Shown: piece by piece, positions 1-6,416 of the stretch
Numbering within the stretch: the stretch's first letter is position 1
Layout: the number at the start of each line of letters is the position of its first letter
Source: JAAXGI01 sp963579625
Lineage (GTDB): Bacteria > Gemmatimonadota > Gemmatimonadetes > Longimicrobiales > Gaopeijiaceae
DNA: 11,531 nt
Assembly (NCBI GenBank): GCA_963579625.1
Contig: CAUZHN010000074.1
Span: 1 to 11,531, forward strand
Reading direction: 5' to 3'
Notes under the pieces: generated by a model
What the model was told of the DNA's origin: nothing
The model's database searches: none
Seen by the model: only the letters and a program-made list of their open reading frames with translations
Position numbers and translations under genes: made by a program

Positions 1-213
1 ACCGCCCCGTCTGTTGGCAACCGTAGCCAACTCACGGGGTGCCACATACGACACGCCACCGTCCGCAATGACCCAAGCCAGAATGTGGAGACCCACCGCA
101 GTCGAAAAGGCAACAAAGGCCTCAGGATCCAGTTGACGCGCGAACACGATGAACAAAGCGTAGTCCGACCCCACAACTAATACCTGGACCATGACCGCAT
201 ATATGGATTTCAC
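1..213 (-). CDS. Wzx-like polysaccharide flippase, N-terminal part (runs off the window)
   Basis: Reading the minus strand from a GTG at 213 gives 71 residues that stay open to the window edge. An AAGAGG ribosome-binding site lies six bases upstream (225-220), which supports the start. The product has two hydrophobic stretches, roughly residues 4-25 and 34-57, separated by ARQLDPEAF, and is followed by GGVSYVAPRELA. This layout matches the start of MATE-like oligosaccharide flippases of the Wzx/RfbX type, where a first helix is followed by a loop of the form 'R.LGPE.FG' and a second helix ends in a glycine-rich turn before 'RE'. Such proteins move undecaprenyl-linked repeat units across the inner membrane. 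It is transcribed away from the glycosyltransferase genes. Only about one sixth of a usual flippase is visible, so the family call rests on this short stretch. Confidence 0.65.
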   Translation of the reverse strand, partial: MKSIYAVMVQVLVVGSDYALFIVFARQLDPEAFVAFSTAVGLHILAWVIADGGVSYVAPRELATVANRRGG

Positions 214-464
214 CTGTAGCCTCTTTGATACCCTAAGATGCTGGCCAGACCCTCGAACAGGGACCCGAGCAACCCATTTCGAGCGAATTGGGCAATGAGG
301 GTACGCTCGTCATCGCTCATCCTCGGTTTCGGTTCAAACAGATTCGTGAGGCCTGAAAGGCCAGTCTCCTCCACGACAAACAACTCCCCCCAAATGGGGA
401 ATAGCGATACGGTGGGGGAATCGGGAGGAAACGGAGATCGGTGAGAATCAATAGTGCTGCCCAA
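210..464 (-). CDS. Possible small or remnant ORF coupled to the flippase
   Basis: An 84-codon minus-strand frame runs from a TTG at 464 to a TGA at 212-210. The TGA overlaps the flippase GTG start as GTGA, the usual arrangement of translationally coupled genes. The second half (from about residue 30) looks protein-like, with an acidic-basic helix RMSDDERTLIAQFARNG followed by LLGSLFEGLASILGY. The first 30 residues are proline-rich and less convincing. There is no ATG start with a good ribosome-binding site: an internal ATG at 320-318 has GAGG directly against it. I do not recognise the family. The tail loosely resembles the last helix of bacterial sulfotransferases, so a truncated C-terminus of a longer lost gene is as likely as a genuine small protein. 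Confidence 0.3.
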   Translation of the reverse strand: MGSTIDSHRSPFPPDSPTVSLFPIWGELFVVEETGLSGLTNLFEPKPRMSDDERTLIAQFARNGLLGSLFEGLASILGYQRGYR

Positions 465-565
465 GATAATGATATTTTAAGGGTTTGCACTCCGGAACGG
501 CTGCCGCCAAGTAGAATCTCCCTCATGGGGTACCAGTCTGGTGGTCCGTACCCTAGATTTGCCGG

Positions 566-594
566 TTGAGAATCACGACATGACCTGAGATATG
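566..594 (+). promoter_or_regulatory. Weak sigma70-like promoter candidate
   Basis: TTGAGA at 566-571 (five of six matches to TTGACA) is followed after 17 bases by GATATG at 589-594, which matches TATAAT at only three of six positions. It faces the glycosyltransferase. The -10 overlaps the first copy of the 11-bp-spaced repeat. This is a guess from spacing; a GC-rich organism may use other sigma factors. Confidence 0.2.
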
Positions 595-609
595 CAAAAG
601 ATACGCAAA
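589..609 (+). repeat. Tandem near-repeat, 11-bp spacing
   Basis: GATATGCAAA (589-598) and GATACGCAAA (600-609) differ at one base and start 11 bp apart, about one helical turn. It lies in the divergent spacer, where a regulator could bind. Two copies of ten bases could also occur by chance. Confidence 0.35.
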
Positions 610-785
610 TTTGAACATGTGTAGTGGCTTGCCTGGCGAGATACGAATGCTCAGGCGGGGTTCCTGGATCGGCCGCAGATTTCCCTAATACGATGGAGTC
701 CCTAGCCCCGGTACTGGGTTCCCCTTTGGGCCCAGGTAACGATGCGATTGATTTTGGAAAACTTGCCACAGCCGCCGAGATTCGG

Positions 786-1952
786 ATGAACGCTAATTCA
801 AAGACGGGTGATAAGCTGAAAATCGCCTGGGTGATTTCGCCCCTCGTCGCTCGTGGGGGGGGCTTTGATATCCTGCGCGGATGGATAAAGCATCTCCCGG
901 AGGATCGCTTCGATTTGATGCTCGTGTACTATTCGTGGGAGCGCGAACGTGTCGAGGAAGCACTGGCGCCCTGGCCCCATGTTCGACTGGTACACGTTCC
1001 GCAACTCCACTCGCCCGGGGCCCTGTTCGTGCCTGCTGTCCGTGCATTGGCCGATATCTTCGAGCAGGAACGACCCGACGTAGTGCACTCGGTTATGGTC
1101 CAGGGCGACATCCTGGGTAGCATCGCAGCGCGGCGGGCCGGCGTACCGCTGATCCTGTCCACCGCCATCGGGTACCTCGTGGCCCACACAGCACCGTGGA
1201 AAGCGGTGCTATACCGTCTAGGTCTGCGACTCGCCCGACGACGCATCGACCAGGTGCTCGCCATCTCGGGGGCGACCCGTACACAACTGGTGGAGGAGTT
1301 CGGCTTCCCCGCGGACCGGGTAAGAGTCGTCTACTGCGGGATCGAGTTGGGCGAGACACAACCGGAGCGCGCGAACGTGATTCCACGCTTGGAAGCGCCC
1401 CTCATTGGCTTGGTGGGAGAACTCATCCTCGAGAAGGGTGCCCAACATCTGCTTCAGGCGGTTCCCGAGATCCTAGAAGCGCATCCCGGGGCGCGGTTCC
1501 GCATCGTGGGTGATGGGGACTACCGCCCATCCCTGGAAGCACTTGCGGCGTCCCTCGGCATCGAGGATCGGGTTGATTTCACCGGGTGGCTGGCAAGCGG
1601 AAGGAGGGCAATCGAGGAGTTCGACATCTTCGTGTTTGCATCCGAGCCAGGCTACGATGGGCTACCGCGCGTGCTCCTCGAAGCGTGGGACGTAGGTACT
1701 CCCTTCGTCACGACCAACGTGGCAGTGGTACCTGAAATTGTCCGGGATGGAGTCGATGGCCTAGTGATCCCACCCAAAGACCCCAGGGCCATCGCCGCCG
1801 CCGTCAACCGCTTACTCGGTGATCCCTCGCTATGGACCGCCGTCCGTAACGCAGGTTTGGCGAGGGCTCCCGAATTTGGAGTGAAGCACGAGGTGGAACT
1901 CCTTCGTGAGGTGTACGAAAGTGTGGTAGACCACAAACGGGAAGTATGTTAG
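786..1952 (+). CDS. GT4-family glycosyltransferase
   Basis: This 388-residue GT-B fold enzyme transfers a sugar from a nucleotide donor to a growing lipid-linked glycan at the cytoplasmic membrane face. The N-terminal acceptor half has KIAWVISPL followed by a glycine-rich loop RGGGFD (residues 12-28) and RPDVVHSV (96-103). The C-terminal donor half has GLVGELILEKGAQHLLQA (208-225), FRIVGDGDYR (238-247) and GLPRVLLEAWDVGTPFV (292-308). The EX7E signature is altered: Asp291 replaces the first Glu, with Glu299 kept. The ATG at 786 is preferred because the first beta strand then falls at about residue 12, as usual in GT4; a GTG at 624 and an ATG at 693 are in frame upstream, and no start has a strong ribosome-binding site. 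Donor and acceptor cannot be told. It is separated from the next gene by 104 bp. Confidence 0.88.
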   Translation: MNANSKTGDKLKIAWVISPLVARGGGFDILRGWIKHLPEDRFDLMLVYYSWERERVEEALAPWPHVRLVHVPQLHSPGALFVPAVRALADIFEQERPDVVHSVMVQGDILGSIAARRAGVPLILSTAIGYLVAHTAPWKAVLYRLGLRLARRRIDQVLAISGATRTQLVEEFGFPADRVRVVYCGIELGETQPERANVIPRLEAPLIGLVGELILEKGAQHLLQAVPEILEAHPGARFRIVGDGDYRPSLEALAASLGIEDRVDFTGWLASGRRAIEEFDIFVFASEPGYDGLPRVLLEAWDVGTPFVTTNVAVVPEIVRDGVDGLVIPPKDPRAIAAAVNRLLGDPSLWTAVRNAGLARAPEFGVKHEVELLREVYESVVDHKREVC

Positions 1953-1991
1953 CCTGATATTCCGACCTCCAACTTCTTTGCAGTGATCCCA

Positions 1992-2010
1992 GGGGAGCAT
2001 CCGCTGCCCC
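1992..2010 (+). other. Bulged stem-loop downstream of the first glycosyltransferase
   Basis: GGGGAGC (1992-1998) can pair with GCTGCCCC (2003-2010) around the loop ATCC, leaving one bulged G at 2006. No T-run follows, so it is not a standard intrinsic terminator. It sits just before the palindrome at 2015-2031; together they fill the gap between the glycosyltransferase and the dehydrogenase gene. Confidence 0.3.
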
Positions 2011-2014
2011 CCAA

Positions 2015-2031
2015 CAAACATCTGATGTTTG
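2015..2031. promoter_or_regulatory. Perfect 17-bp palindrome, possible operator
   Basis: CAAACATC (2015-2022), a central T (2023) and GATGTTTG (2024-2031) form a perfect inverted repeat of 8 bp arms. It lies 25 bp before the ATG of the sugar-nucleotide dehydrogenase. Length and symmetry suit a dimeric repressor or activator site. It could also fold as RNA, but a one-base loop is too tight, so some arm bases would open. No regulator gene is seen in the window. Confidence 0.4.
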
Positions 2032-2056
2032 AGCAGGGTGAAACGAATCCGATATC

Positions 2057-3361
2057 ATGACTCCTGAGACTCAACAAGTTGCTGTAATTGGGATGGGCTA
2101 CGTCGGTCTGACACTGGCCTCCGTGTTGGCACGCGAAGGCTTTCGTGTTCACGGCGTCGAAAACAACCCCGACATCGTGACTAAGCTAAACAGCAAGGAT
2201 CTTCATCTCGTGGAACCAGGGGTGGAGGATGCCATCGCCAACCACATCGGGGTTAACTGGACCGTTTCGGACGATTATCCATTTACACCCGATGTAGCGA
2301 TTCTCTGTGTTTCGACACCAGTAGGGGCCAGGGGTGAACCCGACCTCGAGAACCTTAAGGACGCAACGAAGACGCTGGCCCGTGTCGTTGAACGTGACAC
2401 CCTGGTCATCGTGCGAAGCACGGTGCCCGTGGGCACGACGCGGGAACTCGTAGCTCCCCTCTTGGAGGAACACGGTCAACGGCCGGCGCTGGCCTTTTGC
2501 CCAGAGCGTACGATTCAGGGAATTGCTCTTCGAGAAATCCTCGAGTTGCCCCAGGTCATCGGGGGTCGAGATCCCGATAGTCTGCATCGTTGCGAGACTT
2601 TCTTCAGAAGCTTTGTCAGAAAGATCGCTCCGGTGTCCTCCCTCGAAGCCGCGGAGCTCGTCAAGCTCGTCAACAACTGTCACACCGATCTGATTTACTC
2701 CTACGGCAACGTGGTCGCTCTGATGGCGCTGGAGCGGAAGCTGGATCCTCTCGAGGTAATCGAAGCCGCCAACACCGATTACCCGAGACCGAATTTGGCT
2801 CGGCCAGGTTTCGTGGGAGGTGCATGTCTCACCAAGGACCCCTATATACTCGTACATGCGTTCGAGGGGACACCAGGTCAACCGGAGATGGTCCGTAGGG
2901 TCCGCGAGCTTAACGAGTCCATGCCCCACCAGGTCGCTCAACACTTCAATAGCCTGATGCGGCGTGCTGCCAAGATACCCGCCGATGCGAACATCCTCGT
3001 CTGCGGGTATGCGTACAAAGGTGTTCCCGAAACGGATGACATGCGAGGTGCACCCGTCACCCCATTCCTTGAGGACCTCATGGAGGAGTGGCCGAACGTG
3101 GTTGGTCATGACTATGTGGTACGCTCGGAGGTCATCGAAGCGTTCGGCACGCCGGCGGTGAGCCTCGAGGAGGGTTTCCGTGAGGCTGACGGTGTGATTT
3201 TCCTCAACGACCACCCACGGTACAGGTCGGCTGATCTGGAGGCCCTGATTCAGACTGCGCGGAGTCCCCTTGTAGTGTTCGACTCTTGGCGGTTGTTCCG
3301 CGATCAGGCCTTTACCCGATCTGCCGACACCGTCTACGCGGGCATCGGCTATGAAGCGTAG
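2057..3361 (+). CDS. UDP-glucose/GDP-mannose dehydrogenase family nucleotide-sugar 6-dehydrogenase
   Basis: This 434-residue protein performs the two-step NAD-dependent oxidation of a hexose C6 to a uronic acid while it is bound to a nucleotide. The Rossmann motif GMGYVG is at 12-17. It is followed by CVSTPVG (84-90), VRSTVPVGTT (119-128), CPERTIQG (148-155), ELVKLVNN (200-207) and the catalytic cysteine loop GGACLTKDPYIL (254-265, Cys257). The C-terminal domain has GYAYKGVPETDDMRGAP (317-333). Length is normal. The CPER motif resembles N-acetylhexosamine dehydrogenases (WecC/WbpA type), while GGACLTKD resembles UDP-glucose or GDP-mannose dehydrogenases, so the substrate is left open. Its end overlaps the next gene by 11 bases, indicating translational coupling. 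Confidence 0.92.
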   Translation: MTPETQQVAVIGMGYVGLTLASVLAREGFRVHGVENNPDIVTKLNSKDLHLVEPGVEDAIANHIGVNWTVSDDYPFTPDVAILCVSTPVGARGEPDLENLKDATKTLARVVERDTLVIVRSTVPVGTTRELVAPLLEEHGQRPALAFCPERTIQGIALREILELPQVIGGRDPDSLHRCETFFRSFVRKIAPVSSLEAAELVKLVNNCHTDLIYSYGNVVALMALERKLDPLEVIEAANTDYPRPNLARPGFVGGACLTKDPYILVHAFEGTPGQPEMVRRVRELNESMPHQVAQHFNSLMRRAAKIPADANILVCGYAYKGVPETDDMRGAPVTPFLEDLMEEWPNVVGHDYVVRSEVIEAFGTPAVSLEEGFREADGVIFLNDHPRYRSADLEALIQTARSPLVVFDSWRLFRDQAFTRSADTVYAGIGYEA

Positions 3362-4397
3362 GTATCTCCTTCTGGGTGGGACCGGGTTCATCGGGCTGCA
3401 CCTGGCTCGTCAGCTTGCCAGCTCTTTGGGTTCCGGCGATGAGCTGTTGATCGTAGATGACCACTCGCGAGGGGCTTACGACGCGGATGTCGAAGCTTTT
3501 CTCGCGGGGAATCCACAGGTCCGCTCGCTCCACGCGGATCTCTCGGAGCCCGGCGCTTTTTCCGTGCTGGATGGTTCCTTCACGGATGTATATCTTCTCG
3601 CTGCCGTCGTGGGGGTTCACAACGCGGAGACACGCCCGGCGGACGTATTGCGCACCAACACGGTGCTCGTCCTCGGTACGTTGGATTGGATGGTGACATC
3701 GAGGTCCCAGCGGCTCTTTTATGCATCGACGAGTGAGGCTTATGCAGGGGGAGTGAACATCGGGGTTGTTCCTATTCCAACGACGGAAACAGTTCCGATG
3801 GTGATCGATGACATCACCAATCCACGCTTTTCCTACGCCATCAGCAAGCTGTGGGGCGAGGCGGCGGTCCTTTACTGGGCTGAAAAGCATGGCGTCGAAG
3901 CTGTCACGGGGCGCTTCCACAACGTCTATGGCCCACGGATGGGAGCGGCGCACGTGATCCCGGAGCTTGCACTCCGGATGCTGGAGGGTGAGAACCCCCT
4001 CACTGTGCGCAGCGTGGATCAGACGCGCGCTTTCTGCTATGTGGACGATGCTGTCGAAGCTATGCTAGGCTTGATGGGCACTGACAATGCCGTTGGGGAG
4101 ACCTTCCACATTGGGAACGACGCCGAGGAGGTGAGGATCGGGGACCTCGTTCCCTTGGTCATGGAGGCTGCCGGAGTGTCCTGCGACATCCGGACCCTCC
4201 CGCCACCGCCGGGGTCAGTTGACCGCCGGTGCCCAGACATCACCAAGTTGCGTGTGCTCACCGGTTTCCAGCCCAATGTCTCGCTGAGCGACGGTGTCCA
4301 AACTACGGTATGCTGGTACAGGGAGAACCGCGCCAACTTCCTGGATCGAGCCCAAACTGACGCGACTGCCGCCTCTGGTCGCGAGAATCAGCAGTGA
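3351..4397 (+). CDS. NAD-dependent epimerase/dehydratase (extended SDR) acting on a nucleotide sugar
   Basis: This 348-residue extended SDR enzyme likely epimerises, dehydrates or decarboxylates the NDP-sugar supplied by its neighbours. The cofactor motif GGTGFIG is at residues 9-15, followed by the acidic residues IVDD (34-37). The catalytic set is visible: STSEAY (126-131), Y162 and K166 in SYAISK. RFHNVYGPRMG (188-198) and TRAFCYVDDAVEAM (225-238) are typical of UDP-glucuronate-decarboxylase and GDP/dTDP-sugar epimerase relatives. PDITKLRVLTGFQP (295-308) is the usual C-terminal 'K....GW.P' motif. About 25 polar residues follow it. It starts inside the dehydrogenase gene, and its TGA overlaps the next GTG as GTGA, so all three sugar-nucleotide genes are likely translated together. 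The exact reaction is not decidable. Confidence 0.9.
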   Translation: MKRRYLLLGGTGFIGLHLARQLASSLGSGDELLIVDDHSRGAYDADVEAFLAGNPQVRSLHADLSEPGAFSVLDGSFTDVYLLAAVVGVHNAETRPADVLRTNTVLVLGTLDWMVTSRSQRLFYASTSEAYAGGVNIGVVPIPTTETVPMVIDDITNPRFSYAISKLWGEAAVLYWAEKHGVEAVTGRFHNVYGPRMGAAHVIPELALRMLEGENPLTVRSVDQTRAFCYVDDAVEAMLGLMGTDNAVGETFHIGNDAEEVRIGDLVPLVMEAAGVSCDIRTLPPPPGSVDRRCPDITKLRVLTGFQPNVSLSDGVQTTVCWYRENRANFLDRAQTDATAASGRENQQ

Positions 4398-5113
4398 GAA
4401 CCCTCATTTTAGCGGGTGGACGCGGGACGCGGCTGATGCCCTATACCTCCGTGTTTCCCAAGCCCCTCATGCCCGTTGGGGACGCACCAATCATCGACCT
4501 CGTGTTGCGGCAACTGCGACACGCGAGCATCCGGGAGGTGGTTATCTCCGTTGGGCATTTGGCCGAATTGATCATGGCCTACTGTGGTGACGGCTCCCGA
4601 TACGACCTATCCATCACCTATGTCCGCGAGCACGAACCGCTGGGCACGATCGGTCCCCTGGGGCTGCTTCCGGACTTTGACGATACCTGCCTCGTCATCA
4701 ATGGAGATGTGCTCACAGATCTGGATTACGGCGCCCTGCAGCGGTTCCATCGTGAACGAAAGGCGGTGGCGACGGTCGCCTGTTACCAACGTCCCGTGAA
4801 AGTTGACAAGGGTGTTGTGGCCATTGATCAGGACGGATTGATTACGGAATGGCTTGAGAAGCCCACCTACCACTACCCGGTGGCGATGGGCCTGTACGTC
4901 CTGGAGCCCTCCGTGCTGCGGTTCATCACCCCGGGCAAGCAGTTCGACGCACCGGACCTCATCCGCCGCCTGATAGAGGAGGGCGAGCGGGTTCAGGCGT
5001 TCGAGTTCGACGGGTACTGGCTCGATATCGGAGTCCCTGCGGATTATGATCTGGCGCTCACGGATGCGGAAGAGGTGATGAGCCGGGTGCTTCACACACA
5101 ACAGGGAGAATAG
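4394..5113 (+). CDS. Sugar-1-phosphate nucleotidyltransferase
   Basis: A 239-residue NTP_transferase-family enzyme that joins a sugar 1-phosphate to a nucleoside triphosphate to make an NDP-sugar. The signature LAGGRGTRL is at residues 6-14, the substrate-binding FPKPLMPV at 21-28, EPLGTIGPLGLL at 81-92, the metal-binding NGD at 103-105, EKP at 155-157 and GYWLDIGVPADYDLA at 207-221. It is a minimal single-domain form, lacking the beta-helix C-terminus of GlmU or of two-domain GDP-mannose pyrophosphorylases. The size suits heptose-1-phosphate guanylyltransferases (HddC type) or small mannose-1-phosphate guanylyltransferases, but base and sugar are not determined. The GTG start overlaps the epimerase stop by four bases. 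Confidence 0.9.
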   Translation: MRTLILAGGRGTRLMPYTSVFPKPLMPVGDAPIIDLVLRQLRHASIREVVISVGHLAELIMAYCGDGSRYDLSITYVREHEPLGTIGPLGLLPDFDDTCLVINGDVLTDLDYGALQRFHRERKAVATVACYQRPVKVDKGVVAIDQDGLITEWLEKPTYHYPVAMGLYVLEPSVLRFITPGKQFDAPDLIRRLIEEGERVQAFEFDGYWLDIGVPADYDLALTDAEEVMSRVLHTQQGE

Positions 5114-5131
5114 GCGGCCCGCCGAAACTGC

Positions 5132-6316
5132 ATGCGTCTCCTCTTCGAGTCTCTCGGGTACGGTGAAGGTGACAACCTTGGTGGATCAAGCCGTGTGGCT
5201 GCGGCGAATGCCCAGACACTCGCCGCCCGAGGTCACGAGGTCACGTTCCTGTGCACCAACCGCATCGACCGTAGGGAGGCCCTGTATACGGATACAGTAG
5301 AGCGCGTGATGGAGGACGGTATCCGCGTAGTGTACCTCCGGACCACGACGATCCCCTGGTGGCCGGGGAGCTTCGGGCCTCAATACGTGCATGGGCTCCG
5401 TGCCCGACTCGACCGGGAACTCGCCCAGCACGATGTTGCCCATCTGTACGAGTATCGGTCGGCTCTTGCCTGGGGCGTGGCAGCTGCGGCGCGCCGGCAG
5501 GGGGTGCCTTACGTTCTGCAGCCCCAGGGGACACTTCGTACTGGGGAGCGCAGCAAGAGGCTGAAATGGGTGTATGACCGATGGATTGGGCGGAACCTGA
5601 TTGATGGTGCCGGGTGTCTGGTTGCCGGGACGACCCGGGAGCAGCAGCAGTTCGTCGACAGCGGTGTGGAGTTAGAACGCACGGTGGTGGTGCCGAACGG
5701 CTTGAAGTTGTCGGGAATCGACCCGCTCCCAAAGCGCGGCAGCTTCAGGGCCAAGTGGGGCATCTCCCCGAAAGTGCCCATGATCCTGTCTGTGGGGCGC
5801 CTCGAGCTCACCAAGGGTCAAGATATCCTCGTCGAAGCGTTCTGCCAGATCGACGAACCCGGCGCGGTACTCATCTTGGTCGGGCCGGATCATGGCCTGA
5901 TGGATCAGCTCCGGCGGATGGTGAGGGAAGCGGGACGCGAGGATTCCGTAATACTCACTGGTCCATTGCCGGAAGACCACGAGGTCCTGGAGGCCTTGGT
6001 GGACTCGGACATTTTTGTCCAGCCGAGCCGATCCGAAGCCTTTGGGATGGCGATCCTCGAAGCGTGTGCAGCGTCTCGGCCCTTGCTTCTGTCGCAGGCC
6101 TGTCAGAACTCAGACGCCTTCAAGGATCGCGCTGCCTTGGTTGTTACATGCACGGCAGCGGGCTTGGCCAGCGGACTCCAGCAACTGCTCGAAGACGAGG
6201 GCCTGAGGGCCCGGTATGGGGCCGAAGCGCGTGTGATACTAAAGGAAAAGTACACATTACCCATTGTGGCAGATCGGCTGCAGACGATCTACGAGAACCT
6301 GACGGGGACTCAATAA
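5132..6316 (+). CDS. GT4-family glycosyltransferase
   Basis: A 394-residue GT-B glycosyltransferase of the retaining GT4 type. The N-terminal half has LGGSSRVAAANAQTLAARGHEV (residues 16-37), VAHLYEYRSALAWG (102-115) and VLQPQGTL (128-135), the last matching the 'P.G.L' acceptor-side motif of WbaZ-like and related enzymes. The donor half shows VVPNGL (186-191), SVGRLELTKGQDIL (220-233), LILVGPD (247-253) and the intact EX7E catalytic motif from E302 to E310 in SEAFGMAILEA. It begins 18 bp after the nucleotidyltransferase stop; the nearest AG-rich site, AGGGAGAA at 5103-5110, is far from the ATG (21 bp). It probably adds one sugar to the repeat unit; substrates are unknown. Confidence 0.9.
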   Translation: MRLLFESLGYGEGDNLGGSSRVAAANAQTLAARGHEVTFLCTNRIDRREALYTDTVERVMEDGIRVVYLRTTTIPWWPGSFGPQYVHGLRARLDRELAQHDVAHLYEYRSALAWGVAAAARRQGVPYVLQPQGTLRTGERSKRLKWVYDRWIGRNLIDGAGCLVAGTTREQQQFVDSGVELERTVVVPNGLKLSGIDPLPKRGSFRAKWGISPKVPMILSVGRLELTKGQDILVEAFCQIDEPGAVLILVGPDHGLMDQLRRMVREAGREDSVILTGPLPEDHEVLEALVDSDIFVQPSRSEAFGMAILEACAASRPLLLSQACQNSDAFKDRAALVVTCTAAGLASGLQQLLEDEGLRARYGAEARVILKEKYTLPIVADRLQTIYENLTGTQ

Positions 6317-6416
6317 AGTCTCCTGTGTCCTTTAGGATAACGGGCATCCTTCCGCGGCGGAGCACGAGTCCGTTGGAGCCGAATCACACTCGGCGAATAT
6401 TGTAAGCGGTCCACCA
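6317..6416. other. 100-bp gap between glycosyltransferase genes
   Basis: A short inverted repeat GCCGA (6378-6382) / TCGGC (6390-6394) with a 7-base loop lies about 20 bases before the next ATG. It has no T-tract. A very weak TTGGAG (6373-6378) plus AATATT (6396-6401) pair with 17-bp spacing could be a promoter. No gene is seen. Confidence 0.3.

Larger units (their letters stand above)
465..785. other. Divergent spacer between flippase side and first glycosyltransferase
   Basis: No convincing gene lies here. An AT-rich patch is at 463-482. An inverted repeat GGGTAC (528-533) / GTACCC (548-553) is separated by 14 bases. A tandem near-repeat is at 589-609. A GTG-initiated frame beginning at 624 is in frame with the glycosyltransferase and would add 54 residues, but their composition does not look like the start of a GT4 protein. 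Minus-strand frames across this spacer do not look coding. Confidence 0.5.

Noticed and set aside
317..769. 150-codon minus-strand frame in the divergent spacer
   Set aside because: Rich in Ser, Pro, Arg and Cys with no domain features; it overlaps the better-looking 210-464 frame and the glycosyltransferase start region.
624..785. 54-residue N-terminal extension of the first glycosyltransferase from a GTG at 624
   Set aside because: GT4 proteins normally begin a few residues before the first beta strand; the extension is Gly/Pro/Ala-rich without a signal peptide or helix, and no ribosome-binding site supports 624.
2186..3391. 401-codon open frame on the minus strand opposite the dehydrogenase gene
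   Set aside because: The plus strand encodes a clear nucleotide-sugar dehydrogenase with all motifs; the antisense product has no recognisable motif and is a codon-bias shadow in GC-rich DNA.
3312..3953. 213-codon minus-strand frame opposite the epimerase
   Set aside because: No motif, and the SDR catalytic set on the plus strand explains the region.
5614..6405. 263-codon plus-strand frame overlapping the second glycosyltransferase
   Set aside because: Gly/Arg/Ser-rich composition typical of a shifted frame; the GT4 motifs lie in the other frame.
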